From: a bacterium
Lineage (GTDB): Bacteria > Armatimonadota > Fimbriimonadia > Fimbriimonadales > Fimbriimonadaceae
NCBI GenBank assembly: GCA_027485645.1
Contig: JAIXQR010000007.1
Span: forward strand, 620,001 to 684,000
Direction: 5' to 3'
Length of the DNA stretch: 64,000 nt
Every line of letters begins with the position of its first letter. Position 1 is the stretch's first letter. The notes below the pieces were generated by a model that saw only the letters and a program-made list of their open reading frames with translations, was not told the DNA's origin and did not search any database. A program made the translations under genes and the position numbers. This document shows, in pieces, positions 21,851-31,160 of the stretch.

Positions 21851-24403
21851 TCAGCTCGGCCAGGTGACCAGCTGAAGCTCGTGCGGCACCATGATGTCCG
21901 CATGGAACGGCACCACTCGGATCGTATAGCCCTGGTGCCCCAGAATGTCTGCCTGCGCTTCGCCACGGAACACGAACTTGCCGTCCGCTTCTTCGATGAA
22001 CGATAGGTTCTCGACCCGGGTTTGGGTCAGATCGCGGTTTGGACCGACCTTACCGTGCACCACTTGCACCTGCACGTCTGCGGGACGAATCGAACCGAGT
22101 TCAACGACCGCCGTGACCTGAAACTCCGAGCCAATGCAGTTCGTCGTGCTGGCCGAATCCTGAATCGACACGATTCGGACGCTTCGCCAGTTGTCTCGAA
22201 CTCGGTCGCGCCAAGCAACCGCCGCTTGGCTGACTTCCAAACCTTCCTGAGCACGGCGTGAATACGCGTGCATCGCCGGGACATAGAACTTCTCCGCGTA
22301 GTCGCGGACCATTCGCGCGGTGCTGAACTGAGGAGCAAGACTCTTGATGGAGTTCTTGACCATCCGCACCCAGCCAACCGGAATTGCGTTGTCAGAACGC
22401 TGATAGAACAGCGGCGCAATCTCGTTTTCAAGCAAGAAGTACAGCGAGCGGCTATCGAGCCAGTCCTGGTGCCCAGCATCTTCAGACTGCGTCCGATCAC
22501 CGATGGCCCAGCCAACACTCGGGTCAAACCCTTCGTCCCACCAACCGTCAAGCACGCTGCAGTTCAAGCCGCCGTTCGGCACAACCTTCATGCCGCTAGT
22601 CCCGCTGGCCTCATAAGGTCGCCGTGGGTTGTTCAGCCAAACGTCAACGCCCTGAACAAGCGCTCGGGCCACCTTCATGTCGTAGTCCTCAAGGAAGACC
22701 ATGCGAGATCGGCCACCTTCGCTGTTGATGAACTTAACGAGGTCCTGGATGATGTGCTTGCCGCCGTCGTCGCGCGGGTGCGCCTTTCCAGAGATCACGA
22801 ACTGCACCGGGCGTTCTGGATGGAACAGGAGCTGCTTGATGCGCTCACGGTCGCTCAGCATCAGGCTTCCCCGCTTATAGGTCGCAAAACGTCGGGCAAA
22901 GCCAACCGTCAGCAGGCGAGGATCAAGCACGGAACCTTCCGCGCCAAACTCCGTTCGCTGCTGCTTCTGGGTCAATCGCTTACGCACGAACCGAACCAAA
23001 TCAACGCGCCCGCTTTCGATCGCAAACCATAGCTCTTCGTCCGGAATCTCGTCGACTCCCGCCCAAGCCTCGGGCACGTGCGGATAGCGCCGCCAATCCG
23101 TACCGAGATAGCCATCAAACATGATCGCCATGCGTCGGCTGACCCAGGTCATCGTGTGGATACCGTTGGTGATGCCCGACACCGGCACTTCATCGTCTGG
23201 ATAATCCGGCCATCGCGCGCTGAACATCGTCCGCGTCACCTGCGCGTGAAGCTGCGAAACCGCGTTCACGTGGTTCGCGGTTTCCATCGCAAGAACCGCC
23301 ATGTTGAACGCCTCGCCTTGATTCTCAGGATCAATCCGTCCGAGCCGGACGAAGTCAGAGAACGACAAATTCGTGCTCGCCACCGTCGCGCCCATGTACC
23401 TTTCCAAAAGCTCGGGGCGGAACAGGTCAAAACCAGCCGGAACCGGGGTGTGGGTCGTAAATACGTTGCTGCCAACAATCGCGTGCCGCGCAAGTCGGAA
23501 GTCCGTGTTGTGCTGCTCCATGAACTGCCGAATGCGTTCGACGCTCAAGAACGCCGCGTGACCCTCGTTCATGTGGCAAACCGTCGGGTGAATACCAAGC
23601 GCCTGCAGCGCTCGCATTCCGCCGATGCCAAGAATCATTTCCTGGCGAATTCGCATCTCCTCGTCGCCCGAGTAAAGCGAGTCGGTAATGCCTTGGTCCG
23701 CCGGAGCGTTCTCCAGCACGTTCGAGTCCATCAAGTACAGCGGAACTCGGCCAACATCAGCACGCCAGATCTGACAAGTGACAATGCGGTCCGGGAATTC
23801 AACTTCAACCCGCATCGGGTCGCCGTTGTCGTACCGCATCAAGGTCAGCGGCATCTGATAGAAGTCGTATTCGGGATAAACCTCTTGCTGCCAGCCATCG
23901 AGGGTCAAGCGCTGGCGGAAGTAGCCGCGATTGTAAAGCAGCCCAACGCCCACGAGTGGAAGTCCAAGGTCGCTCGCCGCCTTAAGGTGATCACCGGCAA
24001 GCACGCCGAGGCCGCCAGAGTAAATCGGCAAACCCTCGGTCAGACCGAACTCAAAGCAGAAGTAAGCAACCTGGTTCTTCTCGCGCAATCCCGGGTAGTT
24101 CTGGTCGAACCACGTTTCCTGGGTCATGTACGCGTTCAAATTCTCCGCGCACTCGTTCAACCGCTCCAAGAAAGCCGGATCATTCGCGAGGGTGTGCACG
24201 CGCTCGGTCGGCAACGAATTGATAAACGAGATCGGATTGTGCTCCGAGCCATCCCACCGGGCCTTATCGATGGTCCGGAAAAGATCTCGCGTGCCATGGT
24301 CCCAAGTCCATCGAAAATTCGAAGCAATGTGCTTGAGCGGGGCTAAAGATGATGGCAAGTCCGCCACTACCTCAAAGGAACGAGTGAATTTTGGATACTT
24401 CAT
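21851..24403 (-). CDS. glgP: Alpha-glucan (glycogen) phosphorylase, short GT35 form
   Basis: 850 aa. It releases glucose 1-phosphate from alpha-1,4-glucans. The N-terminal DUF3417-type region (residues about 1-110, FRWTWDHGTRDLFRTID) marks the archaeal/thermophile-like GT35 subgroup rather than the E. coli MalP type. YFCFEFGLTEGLPIYSGGLGVLAGDHLKAASDLGLPL is the family signature, and Lys606 in EASGTSGMKVVPNGG is the PLP-binding lysine region. No other glycogen genes are beside it. A TACAAT-like -10 on the minus strand (24436-24441) gives a leader of about 25 nt. Confidence 0.95.
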   Translation of the reverse strand: MKYPKFTRSFEVVADLPSSLAPLKHIASNFRWTWDHGTRDLFRTIDKARWDGSEHNPISFINSLPTERVHTLANDPAFLERLNECAENLNAYMTQETWFDQNYPGLREKNQVAYFCFEFGLTEGLPIYSGGLGVLAGDHLKAASDLGLPLVGVGLLYNRGYFRQRLTLDGWQQEVYPEYDFYQMPLTLMRYDNGDPMRVEVEFPDRIVTCQIWRADVGRVPLYLMDSNVLENAPADQGITDSLYSGDEEMRIRQEMILGIGGMRALQALGIHPTVCHMNEGHAAFLSVERIRQFMEQHNTDFRLARHAIVGSNVFTTHTPVPAGFDLFRPELLERYMGATVASTNLSFSDFVRLGRIDPENQGEAFNMAVLAMETANHVNAVSQLHAQVTRTMFSARWPDYPDDEVPVSGITNGIHTMTWVSRRMAIMFDGYLGTDWRRYPHVPEAWAGVDEIPDEELWFAIESGRVDLVRFVRKRLTQKQQRTEFGAEGSVLDPRLLTVGFARRFATYKRGSLMLSDRERIKQLLFHPERPVQFVISGKAHPRDDGGKHIIQDLVKFINSEGGRSRMVFLEDYDMKVARALVQGVDVWLNNPRRPYEASGTSGMKVVPNGGLNCSVLDGWWDEGFDPSVGWAIGDRTQSEDAGHQDWLDSRSLYFLLENEIAPLFYQRSDNAIPVGWVRMVKNSIKSLAPQFSTARMVRDYAEKFYVPAMHAYSRRAQEGLEVSQAAVAWRDRVRDNWRSVRIVSIQDSASTTNCIGSEFQVTAVVELGSIRPADVQVQVVHGKVGPNRDLTQTRVENLSFIEEADGKFVFRGEAQADILGHQGYTIRVVPFHADIMVPHELQLVTWPS

Positions 24404-24492
24404 GACTTCGCTCGCGGCGGCGCTGCCGAGCCGTCATTGTACGGCATGACAGGTACGATCTTAGTCATATTTAGTCACCACGACGAAGTGCT

Positions 24493-25230
24493 ATGCGAAT
24501 CCTAATCCCAATCAAGCGCGTAGTTGATCCCTACGCAAAGGTCCGAGCCCTCCCTTCTGGTGAAGGACTAGACACTGCCGGCCTCAAATTTGAGATCAAC
24601 CCTTTTGACGAAATCGCCCTCGAAGAAGCCGTCCGCATGAAGGAACGAGGCGAGGCCACCGAACTCCTCGTTATCACCATCGGCGGCTCCGAGTGCGAAG
24701 AACAGCTGCGGAAAGCCCTCGCCATCGGCGCCGACAAGGCAATCCTGGTCGAGACATCGGCCCCCCTAGACCCCAGCGCCGTATCAACCGAACTCGCCGC
24801 TTGGGCAAAGGAACTTCAGCCCGACTTGATCCTGATGGGCAAGCAAGGAACCGAGAACGACGAGAACCAGACCGGCCAACGCCTCGCCGCAAAGCTGGAT
24901 TGGCCCCAAGCCACCTTTGCCAGTAAGATCGAAAAGCAGTCGAGTGGCTTCCAGGTCACGCGAGAAACGGACCTCGGCGAGGAAGTTGTCGCCGTCGCTC
25001 AACCGGCTGTGATCACCGTAGATCTCCGCCTCAACGAGCCACGATACATTGCCCTCCCCGGCATCATCAAAGCCCGCTCGAAGCCGTTGGAGCGCGCTAC
25101 GCCTAAAACTGCGCTGACCGTAAAAGTGAAGACCCGATCCTACGCCAATCCACCCGCCCGTGGCGCAGGAATCCGCGTGAACTCGGTGGATGAACTGGTC
25201 GCCGCCATCGCGGCAAAAGGAGTGCTATGA
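24493..25230 (+). CDS. etfB: Electron transfer flavoprotein beta subunit
   Basis: 245 aa. Starts MRILIPIKRVVDPYAKVR and contains the family pattern NPFDEIALEEAVRMKE, AIGADKAILVE, DLILMGKQGTENDENQTGQRLAAKLDWPQATFASK and the signature VKARSKPLE-type strand (IIKARSKPLER). With EtfA it binds FAD and AMP and passes electrons from acyl-CoA and other dehydrogenases to a quinone oxidoreductase. No acyl-CoA dehydrogenase or ETF:quinone oxidoreductase is nearby. The stop overlaps the etfA start (ATGA). Confidence 0.95.
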   Translation: MRILIPIKRVVDPYAKVRALPSGEGLDTAGLKFEINPFDEIALEEAVRMKERGEATELLVITIGGSECEEQLRKALAIGADKAILVETSAPLDPSAVSTELAAWAKELQPDLILMGKQGTENDENQTGQRLAAKLDWPQATFASKIEKQSSGFQVTRETDLGEEVVAVAQPAVITVDLRLNEPRYIALPGIIKARSKPLERATPKTALTVKVKTRSYANPPARGAGIRVNSVDELVAAIAAKGVL

Positions 25231-26117
25231 GCCGGCTTCTACTAATCGCATTTGACGAATCAGATCTGAACTCTTGCGGAGGCTTCGCAGCCGCACTGGG
25301 CCTCCCTTACGATGCGCTGTTGCTCTCGGGAAGCTCGGCCGTCGGAGGAGAGAAAATCTTCCAAGCCGGACTTGCGGAAATCCCAACCGCGGACACGATA
25401 GCCGGACTACTCGCGGTGTTTGTCCACACGTACTCTCACGTCGCGTTCGTAAGCTCGATGCGCTCGAAAGACCTAGCCGCCCGAATCGCCGGGATTCTGG
25501 ACGCCGCAATGATTACCGACGCGATCGGAATCGAGTCCCCCACAACCTTCCTTCGCCCAATGGTCGCCGGTGCGGTGATCGCTACGGTGGATGCCGAGCC
25601 TCCTGCGTTCGTCACGTTCCGCCCGTCCAACTTTGCCGCGGCCGAACTTACGGCAGGAACGGTCGTGCCTATGGGCATGGAATTAGCCCCACGCAGCCAG
25701 ATCGTAAAGGCGTCCGCCAAAACCGCCGGAAGACCCGACCTGAGCCAGGCGAAAATCATCGTGAGCGGAGGCAAACCGCTTAAGGACGCGGCCACTTTCG
25801 AGAGCGTTCTCGGCGGACTTGCTGATGCCCTCGGTGGAGCCGTGGGCGCAACCCGCGCCGCCGTGGACACTGGCATCGCGCCGAACGAACTTCAGGTCGG
25901 ACAGACCGGAAAGATCGTCGCCCCGAACCTCTACATCGCTGCAGGAATCTCCGGATCAACCCAGCATATGGCAGGCATCAAGGACAGCAAAGTCATCGTT
26001 GCCATCAACAAAGATGGTGATGCGCCGATCTTTGAAGTCGCCGATATTGGCATCGTTGCGGACCTGTTCGACGTCCTCCCGCAACTGCAAGCCAAGCTGC
26101 CGGGAGCACGAAGTTAG
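25227..26117 (+). CDS. etfA: Electron transfer flavoprotein alpha subunit
   Basis: 296 aa, a little shorter than typical (about 310-330). The C-terminal FAD-binding domain is well preserved: [38 protein letters not shown] in outline, [53 protein letters not shown]. The N-terminal domain (about 1-180) is shortened. Start overlaps etfB by 4 bp, so the heterodimer is made from coupled genes. Confidence 0.95.
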   Translation: MSRLLLIAFDESDLNSCGGFAAALGLPYDALLLSGSSAVGGEKIFQAGLAEIPTADTIAGLLAVFVHTYSHVAFVSSMRSKDLAARIAGILDAAMITDAIGIESPTTFLRPMVAGAVIATVDAEPPAFVTFRPSNFAAAELTAGTVVPMGMELAPRSQIVKASAKTAGRPDLSQAKIIVSGGKPLKDAATFESVLGGLADALGGAVGATRAAVDTGIAPNELQVGQTGKIVAPNLYIAAGISGSTQHMAGIKDSKVIVAINKDGDAPIFEVADIGIVADLFDVLPQLQAKLPGARS

Positions 26118-26170
26118 TTTCTGGAGTAGAAACGGTTCGTCTTAACCTACATGAACGTCTGGAGTTTTCG

Positions 26171-27142
26171 TTGAGATCATTTTTAACTTTTGTTGTTTGG
26201 GTCGCGTGTGTTTTCGCCACCGCCCAAGTGGATGTGAACCGTGTCGTGATGACGGTCAATGGCGAGGAAGTCAAAGGCGCGGATTACTACCGGCGTATGG
26301 AGTTCCTTCCCGGAGTAGGCAAGCGCATGGGCGCGGGCTTCACCGAAGTACCACCCGGGCTATTGACCATCGACCAGATGGTCACCGATCTCCTCATTCT
26401 CCAACTGGCTAAGGAGAAAGGCGTCTATCCAAGCGACATCGAAGTCACCGCCGAGATGGCCGATCGGAACCGCGATAATCCGGACCTTCTCGACATCTGG
26501 AAGAGTTCCGGCCGAACCGAAGAAGAACTCAAAAACACGATCCGAATCGAGCTCGCTCAGTTCAAAATCGTGACCTTCGGCATCACCGTCACCGACCAAG
26601 AAATCGATCGCATCTACAAAGAGCGCGCCAGCGAGTTCTTGATTCCGAAGCAATACAAGCTCAGCGTCGTGGTTGTCGTGAGTGACGCGGAGAAAGCCGC
26701 CGTTGAGGAGGACCTCAAAGCTGGCAAACCCTTCGCCGAAGTCGCCAAGGCACGAAGCCAAGACGTGAGCAAAGTCTCCGGCGGACAGTACGGCACCGTG
26801 CCAGAAACGGCACTTGGAACCGAAATCCGAACCGCACTTTCGAAAACCAAAATTGGCGAGACAACCCCGTGGCTCAACACGTCAGCCAACGATGCCCCTG
26901 CGTTCGTCAAGTTCCGCGTGGACGACGTTACCGCCGAGAAGAAGGAAGAACTCACTCCCCAACTCCGAAAGCGGATCCGCCGAAATCGAATGTTGGATCT
27001 CGGTCGAGTCAAGAACGAAATCGGCAAAGAGATGGGTGCCATGCGCCGAAAAGCCAAAATCGACATCAAGCAGCCCGAACTCGCTAAGGCGTACCAAAAG
27101 CTGATTGAGGCCTACCTTAGCCAGCCCAGCACCGGAGGCTAG
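26171..27142 (+). CDS. Exported peptidyl-prolyl isomerase (SurA/PrsA-like, parvulin type)
   Basis: 323 aa from a TTG codon at 26171, supported by GGAG 6 nt upstream and by the signal peptide it begins (MRSFLTFVVWVACVFATAQ). A SurA_N-like region (about 22-140, VVMTVNGEEVKGADYYRRM and IDQMVTDLLILQLAKEKGV) precedes a degenerate PpiC domain (about 155-265, FLIPKQYKLSVVVV, GKPFAEVAKARSQD, GGQYGTVPETAL). It probably helps fold exported or outer-membrane proteins. The isomerase domain is divergent, so it may be chaperone-only. Confidence 0.83.
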   Translation: MRSFLTFVVWVACVFATAQVDVNRVVMTVNGEEVKGADYYRRMEFLPGVGKRMGAGFTEVPPGLLTIDQMVTDLLILQLAKEKGVYPSDIEVTAEMADRNRDNPDLLDIWKSSGRTEEELKNTIRIELAQFKIVTFGITVTDQEIDRIYKERASEFLIPKQYKLSVVVVVSDAEKAAVEEDLKAGKPFAEVAKARSQDVSKVSGGQYGTVPETALGTEIRTALSKTKIGETTPWLNTSANDAPAFVKFRVDDVTAEKKEELTPQLRKRIRRNRMLDLGRVKNEIGKEMGAMRRKAKIDIKQPELAKAYQKLIEAYLSQPSTGG

Positions 27143-27148
27143 TCGAAG

Positions 27149-28075
27149 ATGATTCGGGTCGTTCGCCTCGTTCACGGCCAACGGCCCGAAATCAATCCGG
27201 GCTCACCAATCTTTGCGGACTCCGAGCCGACTCAACGACTTTTGGCATCTTACGGATTCACCTCTTCCCTTGCCCCGGATAAGTTGCCAGACGACGGAAT
27301 CTTGGCACTCGCTCCGCCAAGTGCGCTGACGGACCTCGTCGCGGTCGTCGATCGCTTGCTCGGTCCTGGCGGTTGCCCCTGGGACCAAGCCCAAACCCAT
27401 GAATCGCTGAAGCCTTATCTGATTGAGGAGGCGTACGAAGTACTCGACGCGATTGACCGTGGGGACACAAACGACCTGAAGGAAGAGCTCGGGGACGTCC
27501 TCCTTCAACCTGTTCTGCATGGCCAAATTTCAAGCCTTGCCGGTGGATTCTCCACCGAGGAAATTGCCCGAACCCTTGTCGACAAACTCATCCGTCGTCA
27601 CCCTCACGTTTTCGGCGATGCGGAAGCCCGAACTCCCGAGCAAGTACTTGTCCACTGGGACGCTATCAAGCGCAAGGAAAAGCCAGACACCAGCATCCTA
27701 AGCGGAATTCCAATGGGAATGCCTGCGCTCATGCGAGCACAAAAAGTCAGTAAGCGCGCCGCGAAAGCCGGATTCGAGTGGCCAGACCTGGATGCCGTGC
27801 TCGACAAGGTCATCGAAGAAATTTCAGAAATCCGCCGCGCCGAGTCGCCCGAGGAGCAATCTGCCGAGTTTGGCGATTTGCTCTTCACACTCGTGAACGT
27901 TGCCCGCTGGCTGGGCATCGATTCCGAAGCGAGTCTGCGAACGATGGTGACGCGCTTCGAAACCCGTTTCCGCGCCATGGAGGAAGCAACTACCAAGCCG
28001 TTGACCGAACTGACCTTGGCCGAATGGGATGATTTATGGGGCGCGGCAAAGGCAAAAACCGCTTCGGCTTCATAA
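27149..28075 (+). CDS. mazG: Nucleoside triphosphate pyrophosphohydrolase MazG
   Basis: 308 aa. Two MazG helical domains: the first (about 65-165) with GGCPWDQAQTHESLKPYLIEEAYEVLDAID and KEELGDVLLQPVLHGQI carrying the EExxE...ExxD metal ligands, the second (about 190-275) with KAGFEWPDLDAVLDKVIEEISEI and EFGDLLFTLVNVARWLGID. It hydrolyses non-canonical or excess NTPs to NMP. About 50 extra N-terminal residues (GQRPEINPGSPIFADSEPT) are unusual; they look like the end of a tetrapyrrole-methylase-type MazG fusion that has been trimmed. Confidence 0.92.
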   Translation: MIRVVRLVHGQRPEINPGSPIFADSEPTQRLLASYGFTSSLAPDKLPDDGILALAPPSALTDLVAVVDRLLGPGGCPWDQAQTHESLKPYLIEEAYEVLDAIDRGDTNDLKEELGDVLLQPVLHGQISSLAGGFSTEEIARTLVDKLIRRHPHVFGDAEARTPEQVLVHWDAIKRKEKPDTSILSGIPMGMPALMRAQKVSKRAAKAGFEWPDLDAVLDKVIEEISEIRRAESPEEQSAEFGDLLFTLVNVARWLGIDSEASLRTMVTRFETRFRAMEEATTKPLTELTLAEWDDLWGAAKAKTASAS

Positions 28076-28076
28076 T
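28071..28076 (+). promoter_or_regulatory. -10 element inside the end of mazG for parA
   Basis: CATAAT overlaps the mazG stop codon and is followed by exactly 6 nt and the parA GTG. It predicts a leaderless parAB message separate from mazG read-through. Confidence 0.45.
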
Positions 28077-28082
28077 GTAACG

Positions 28083-28856
28083 GTGCCGATTTGGGGAATT
28101 GTTAATCAGAAGGGCGGAGTCGGCAAAACCACGACGGCCGTCAACTTCGCCTCGGCTTTGGCGGCGAAAGGCAAAAGGACCCTCATCATCGACTGCGACC
28201 CGCAAGGCAATGCCACCACCGGGGTCGGCATCGATAAATCGCAGACCAAGGCCACGCTGTTCGACGTTATTGTCGCCAGCGTTGATGGCACCGAAGATAC
28301 GGATGTCCTCCAAAACTCCCTCCACCCGGTTTCGGACAACTTGTGGGTCATTCCCTCAAACATCGACCTAGCCGGGGCCGAGTCGGTACTTATGAACGCC
28401 GTGGGCAAAGAGCAAATCTTGGCTGAAGCGGTGGCAAAGCTCGCCCCAGACTTCGACTGGATTCTCATCGACAGTCCGCCCAGCCTTGGCCTGCTGACCG
28501 TAAACATCCTCGCCGCATCGGATGGACTCATCGTTCCCCTCCAATGCGAGTTCTATGCGCTTGAGGGCTTAAGCCAGCTTCTAAAAACGGTTGACTTGGT
28601 CAAACGCCGCATCAATCCAAAGCTGTCCATCGAGCTTGTTCTGCTGACGATGTACGACCCACGAAACCGCCTAACTCAGCAAGTTGAAGAAGAGGTGCGC
28701 GAATACTTTGGCGAAAAGGTCAGCCAGGTCGTGATTCCTAGAAACGTTCGTCTGAGCGAAGCCCCAAGCCACGGCGAGTCCGCAGTGGTAAGGTATCCAT
28801 CCTCGAAGGGGGCCGAAGCATACGTTGCCCTGGCCAACGAGGTGTTAGCACGATGA
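28083..28856 (+). CDS. parA: Chromosome-partitioning ATPase ParA/Soj
   Basis: 257 aa from the GTG at 28083, which begins the conserved first strand (MPIWGIVNQKGGVGKTTT). The deviant Walker A (KGGVGKTT, residues 10-17), Walker A' (IIDCDPQGNATTG), LIDSPPSLG and YDPRNRLTQQVEEEV are all present. ParA forms ATP-dependent dimers on DNA and moves the ParB-parS complex. The ORF is open further upstream inside mazG, but those residues are not conserved. The 3' end overlaps parB by 4 bp. With one copy of each gene and housekeeping neighbours, this is the chromosomal rather than a plasmid system. Confidence 0.95.
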   Translation: MPIWGIVNQKGGVGKTTTAVNFASALAAKGKRTLIIDCDPQGNATTGVGIDKSQTKATLFDVIVASVDGTEDTDVLQNSLHPVSDNLWVIPSNIDLAGAESVLMNAVGKEQILAEAVAKLAPDFDWILIDSPPSLGLLTVNILAASDGLIVPLQCEFYALEGLSQLLKTVDLVKRRINPKLSIELVLLTMYDPRNRLTQQVEEEVREYFGEKVSQVVIPRNVRLSEAPSHGESAVVRYPSSKGAEAYVALANEVLAR

Positions 28857-29692
28857 GAAAAGCACTTGGAAGAGGACTTTCCCAGCTGATTGCCGAGCAA
28901 TTCGACAGCACGCTCAGCGAGGTCAACGTCAACTCGATTTCGCCCAACGCGCGTCAACCTCGAAAGGAGTTCAATCCAGACGCCCTGGAGGACCTCGCAA
29001 GCTCCATTCGGCTTCATGGCATTCTGCAACCGCTGCTTGTGCGCCCCGTGTCGGAAGGCAAATATGAACTTATCGCGGGCGAGCGTCGCCTGCGCGCCGC
29101 CAAGCTAGCGGGCCTAAGCACCGTTCCCGTGGTGATCCGCTCCACGGCCTCACAGTCATCGCTGGAACTCGCGCTGATCGAAAACGTCCAGCGCGAAGAC
29201 ATTTCCGCAATTGAATGTGGTTTGGCCTACATGCAACTAATCGAAGAGTTCGGCCTCACTCAAGAGCAAGTCGCCACTCGGGTTGGAAAAAGCCGAGCCG
29301 GGGTCGCAAACGCCATGCGGCTGCTCCGCCTTCCCCAACTGGTTCAAGACTCCGTGCAAAACGGGCTACTCAGCGAAGGACACGCCCGAGCCCTTTTGGC
29401 GTTGCCCAACGAAGATCGGATTTTAGAGGTGTTCTATCGGATCGTCGACGAGGGCCTCAGCGTTCGCGATGTCGAGCAGCTTGTTAAGCCAGAAAGAACG
29501 AAGAAGCCCGCGCCAAAGAGCGATCCGACCCCGCACCAGCCGCAAGACATGGCCCTTGAGTCTGCCCTTAGGGAGCACTTCATGGCACCGGTTTCAATCC
29601 GCAGAGACTCTCGCGGCGGAAAGATCAGCGTGGAGTTCTATTCCGAAGACGATCTGACCCGGATCATCGACATCCTCAAGATCCAACTATGA
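28853..29692 (+). CDS. parB: Chromosome-partitioning protein ParB/Spo0J
   Basis: 279 aa. Starts RKALGRGLSQLI, the ParA-interacting N-terminus. The CTP-binding ParB/Srx domain spans about 25-120: PNARQPRKEFNPDALEDLASSI, GERRLRAAKLAG, and LIENVQREDISAIE. A helix-turn-helix DNA-binding part (about 120-190, LTQEQVATRVGKSRAGVANAMRLLRLP) and a C-terminal dimerisation domain (about 225-279) follow. It loads on parS sites and slides as a CTP clamp. I looked for a consensus 16-bp parS (TGTTTCACGTGAAACA) in the window and found none. It overlaps both parA and the following acetyltransferase gene by 4 bp. Confidence 0.95.
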   Translation: MRKALGRGLSQLIAEQFDSTLSEVNVNSISPNARQPRKEFNPDALEDLASSIRLHGILQPLLVRPVSEGKYELIAGERRLRAAKLAGLSTVPVVIRSTASQSSLELALIENVQREDISAIECGLAYMQLIEEFGLTQEQVATRVGKSRAGVANAMRLLRLPQLVQDSVQNGLLSEGHARALLALPNEDRILEVFYRIVDEGLSVRDVEQLVKPERTKKPAPKSDPTPHQPQDMALESALREHFMAPVSIRRDSRGGKISVEFYSEDDLTRIIDILKIQL

Positions 29693-30300
29693 GCTTTCAG
29701 ATTCGGCTGGCGAAAATGGACGATATTGCCGGCGTCGTCGCGCTTCAGCAAAAAGCGTTCCCGCCCCCGTTCGACCCCGAACTGCATTGGGACCCGGAGC
29801 ATATCGAAGCTCATATTCAAGTCTTCCCCCTTGGCCAGTGGGTGGCGGTCACTCCCGAAGGCACCGTCATCGGCTCGTGTAGCAATACGCTCATCAGCGA
29901 GGAACGCTGGAACCTCCACGCCCCCTGGTTCCGAACGGTCGGTGGCCCAAGCCTGGAAGGAATCGAGCACGACGGCAACACGCTCTACGGCCTCGATATC
30001 AGCGTGGATCCTGATTTTCGCCGTCAAGGCGTTGGTCGCGCCTTCTATGAAGCTCGTTTCGGCTACGTCCGGGATCATCATCTAACGCGCTACGGAACGG
30101 CGTGTAGAATCCCGGGATTCGTCGAAAGCGGCCAATCGTCGGCAGAAGCCTACGTTCAAAGCGTGGTTGGAAAGGAGACAACGGACCGCACGCTGACGCC
30201 ACTGCTACGGTACGGACTTAATTGCCTCGGAGTGATTGAAAACTACATGCCTGATCCTGAATCTTTGAATCATGCGGCGCTTCTGGAGTGGAAGCCCTGA
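29689..30300 (+). CDS. GNAT-family N-acetyltransferase
   Basis: 203 aa, starting inside the parB stop (ATGA). Acetyl-CoA binding motif A is DISVDPDFRRQGVGRAFYEARFGYV (about residues 104-128). Conserved Trp, His and Tyr residues occur (LHAPWFRTVGG). This GNAT type is often fused or paired with a carbon-nitrogen hydrolase, and here the nitrilase-family gene follows with a 13-bp overlap. The pair probably acts on one nitrogenous substrate. Why it is attached to parAB is not clear; it may only be transcriptional convenience. Confidence 0.85.
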   Translation: MSFQIRLAKMDDIAGVVALQQKAFPPPFDPELHWDPEHIEAHIQVFPLGQWVAVTPEGTVIGSCSNTLISEERWNLHAPWFRTVGGPSLEGIEHDGNTLYGLDISVDPDFRRQGVGRAFYEARFGYVRDHHLTRYGTACRIPGFVESGQSSAEAYVQSVVGKETTDRTLTPLLRYGLNCLGVIENYMPDPESLNHAALLEWKP

Positions 30301-31160
30301 ATATCCGCGTTGCCAGCGTCGCGTGGAAGCTTCGAACAATCCGGAGCGATGGTGACTATTTCGGTCACCTGCATGACCTCATCAGCTCAGCTCATGGCGA
30401 GGGCGCGCAGGTCGTTGTCCTACCGGAACTCCACGTTCTCGAACTCCTGTCGATCGAGCGCAACCTGCAAGAACACCAAAGCCCGGACTATCTAGTCCAG
30501 TACGCCGAGGCACTTGAGCAGTGGCTCCAGCGCATTTCCACCTCCAGTGGAATGACCATCATTGGCGGTTCGCACTTCAAGAAAAGCGGTGACGAGATCA
30601 AAAACGTCTGCGCCATCGCGAGGCCAAATGCTGCGATCGCTTTCGCGGAGAAAAACAACCTCACCCGGTACGAGCGCGAAGTCTGGAAAATCGCCCCGGG
30701 CCAAGGGCTAACCACGTTCGACCCAGGAATTGGCGTCAACGTCTGCTATGACTCCGAGTTTCCCGAGGCGGGCAGAGCGCTTGCCGAAGCCGGCTGCCAA
30801 GTTCTTGCCGTCCCCGCATGGACCGAAACCGTTCGTGGGTACCAGCGAGTCCGGTGGAGTTGCCAAGCCCGCGCGATTGAGAACCAGTACTTTGTCGTTC
30901 ACGCGTCGCTCGTCGGCGGCTTTGGCTATGAGCCGGTGCCAGAAAGCTACGGAAACAGTTCCATTATCGCCCCTAGCGTCGAACCGTTCCGAGAAGAAGC
31001 AATCCTTCGCGAGTCCGAAATGAACGAGGAAGGGGTGGTGGTCGCAGATCTGAACTTAGAAGCTCTGATGGAGGCTCGCCAACACGGCGAAGTTCAGAAC
31101 TGGACCGACCGACACTCGGGCCGTTGGGACGTTGTGAACGCCCCAACGGAACTCATTTAG
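30288..31160 (+). CDS. Carbon-nitrogen hydrolase (nitrilase superfamily)
   Basis: 290 aa from a GTG that overlaps the GNAT gene by 13 bp. The catalytic triad is complete: Glu47 (VVLPELH), Lys122 (FAEKNNLTRYE) and Cys153 (VNVCYDSEFPE). The following text QARAIENQYFVVHASLVGG is the family's conserved second half. Such enzymes hydrolyse amides or nitriles, or use glutamine to make amides. Pairing with a GNAT is a recurrent genomic arrangement (sometimes one fused protein), for which I know no established substrate. The TAG stop interlocks with the TAA of the convergent peptidase gene. Confidence 0.9.
   Translation: MEALNIRVASVAWKLRTIRSDGDYFGHLHDLISSAHGEGAQVVVLPELHVLELLSIERNLQEHQSPDYLVQYAEALEQWLQRISTSSGMTIIGGSHFKKSGDEIKNVCAIARPNAAIAFAEKNNLTRYEREVWKIAPGQGLTTFDPGIGVNVCYDSEFPEAGRALAEAGCQVLAVPAWTETVRGYQRVRWSCQARAIENQYFVVHASLVGGFGYEPVPESYGNSSIIAPSVEPFREEAILRESEMNEEGVVVADLNLEALMEARQHGEVQNWTDRHSGRWDVVNAPTELI

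Noticed and set aside
23078-24346. 422-aa open frame on the plus strand
   Set aside because: Antisense to glgP with shadow-type composition (rich in Arg, Val and His); glgP is unmistakable.
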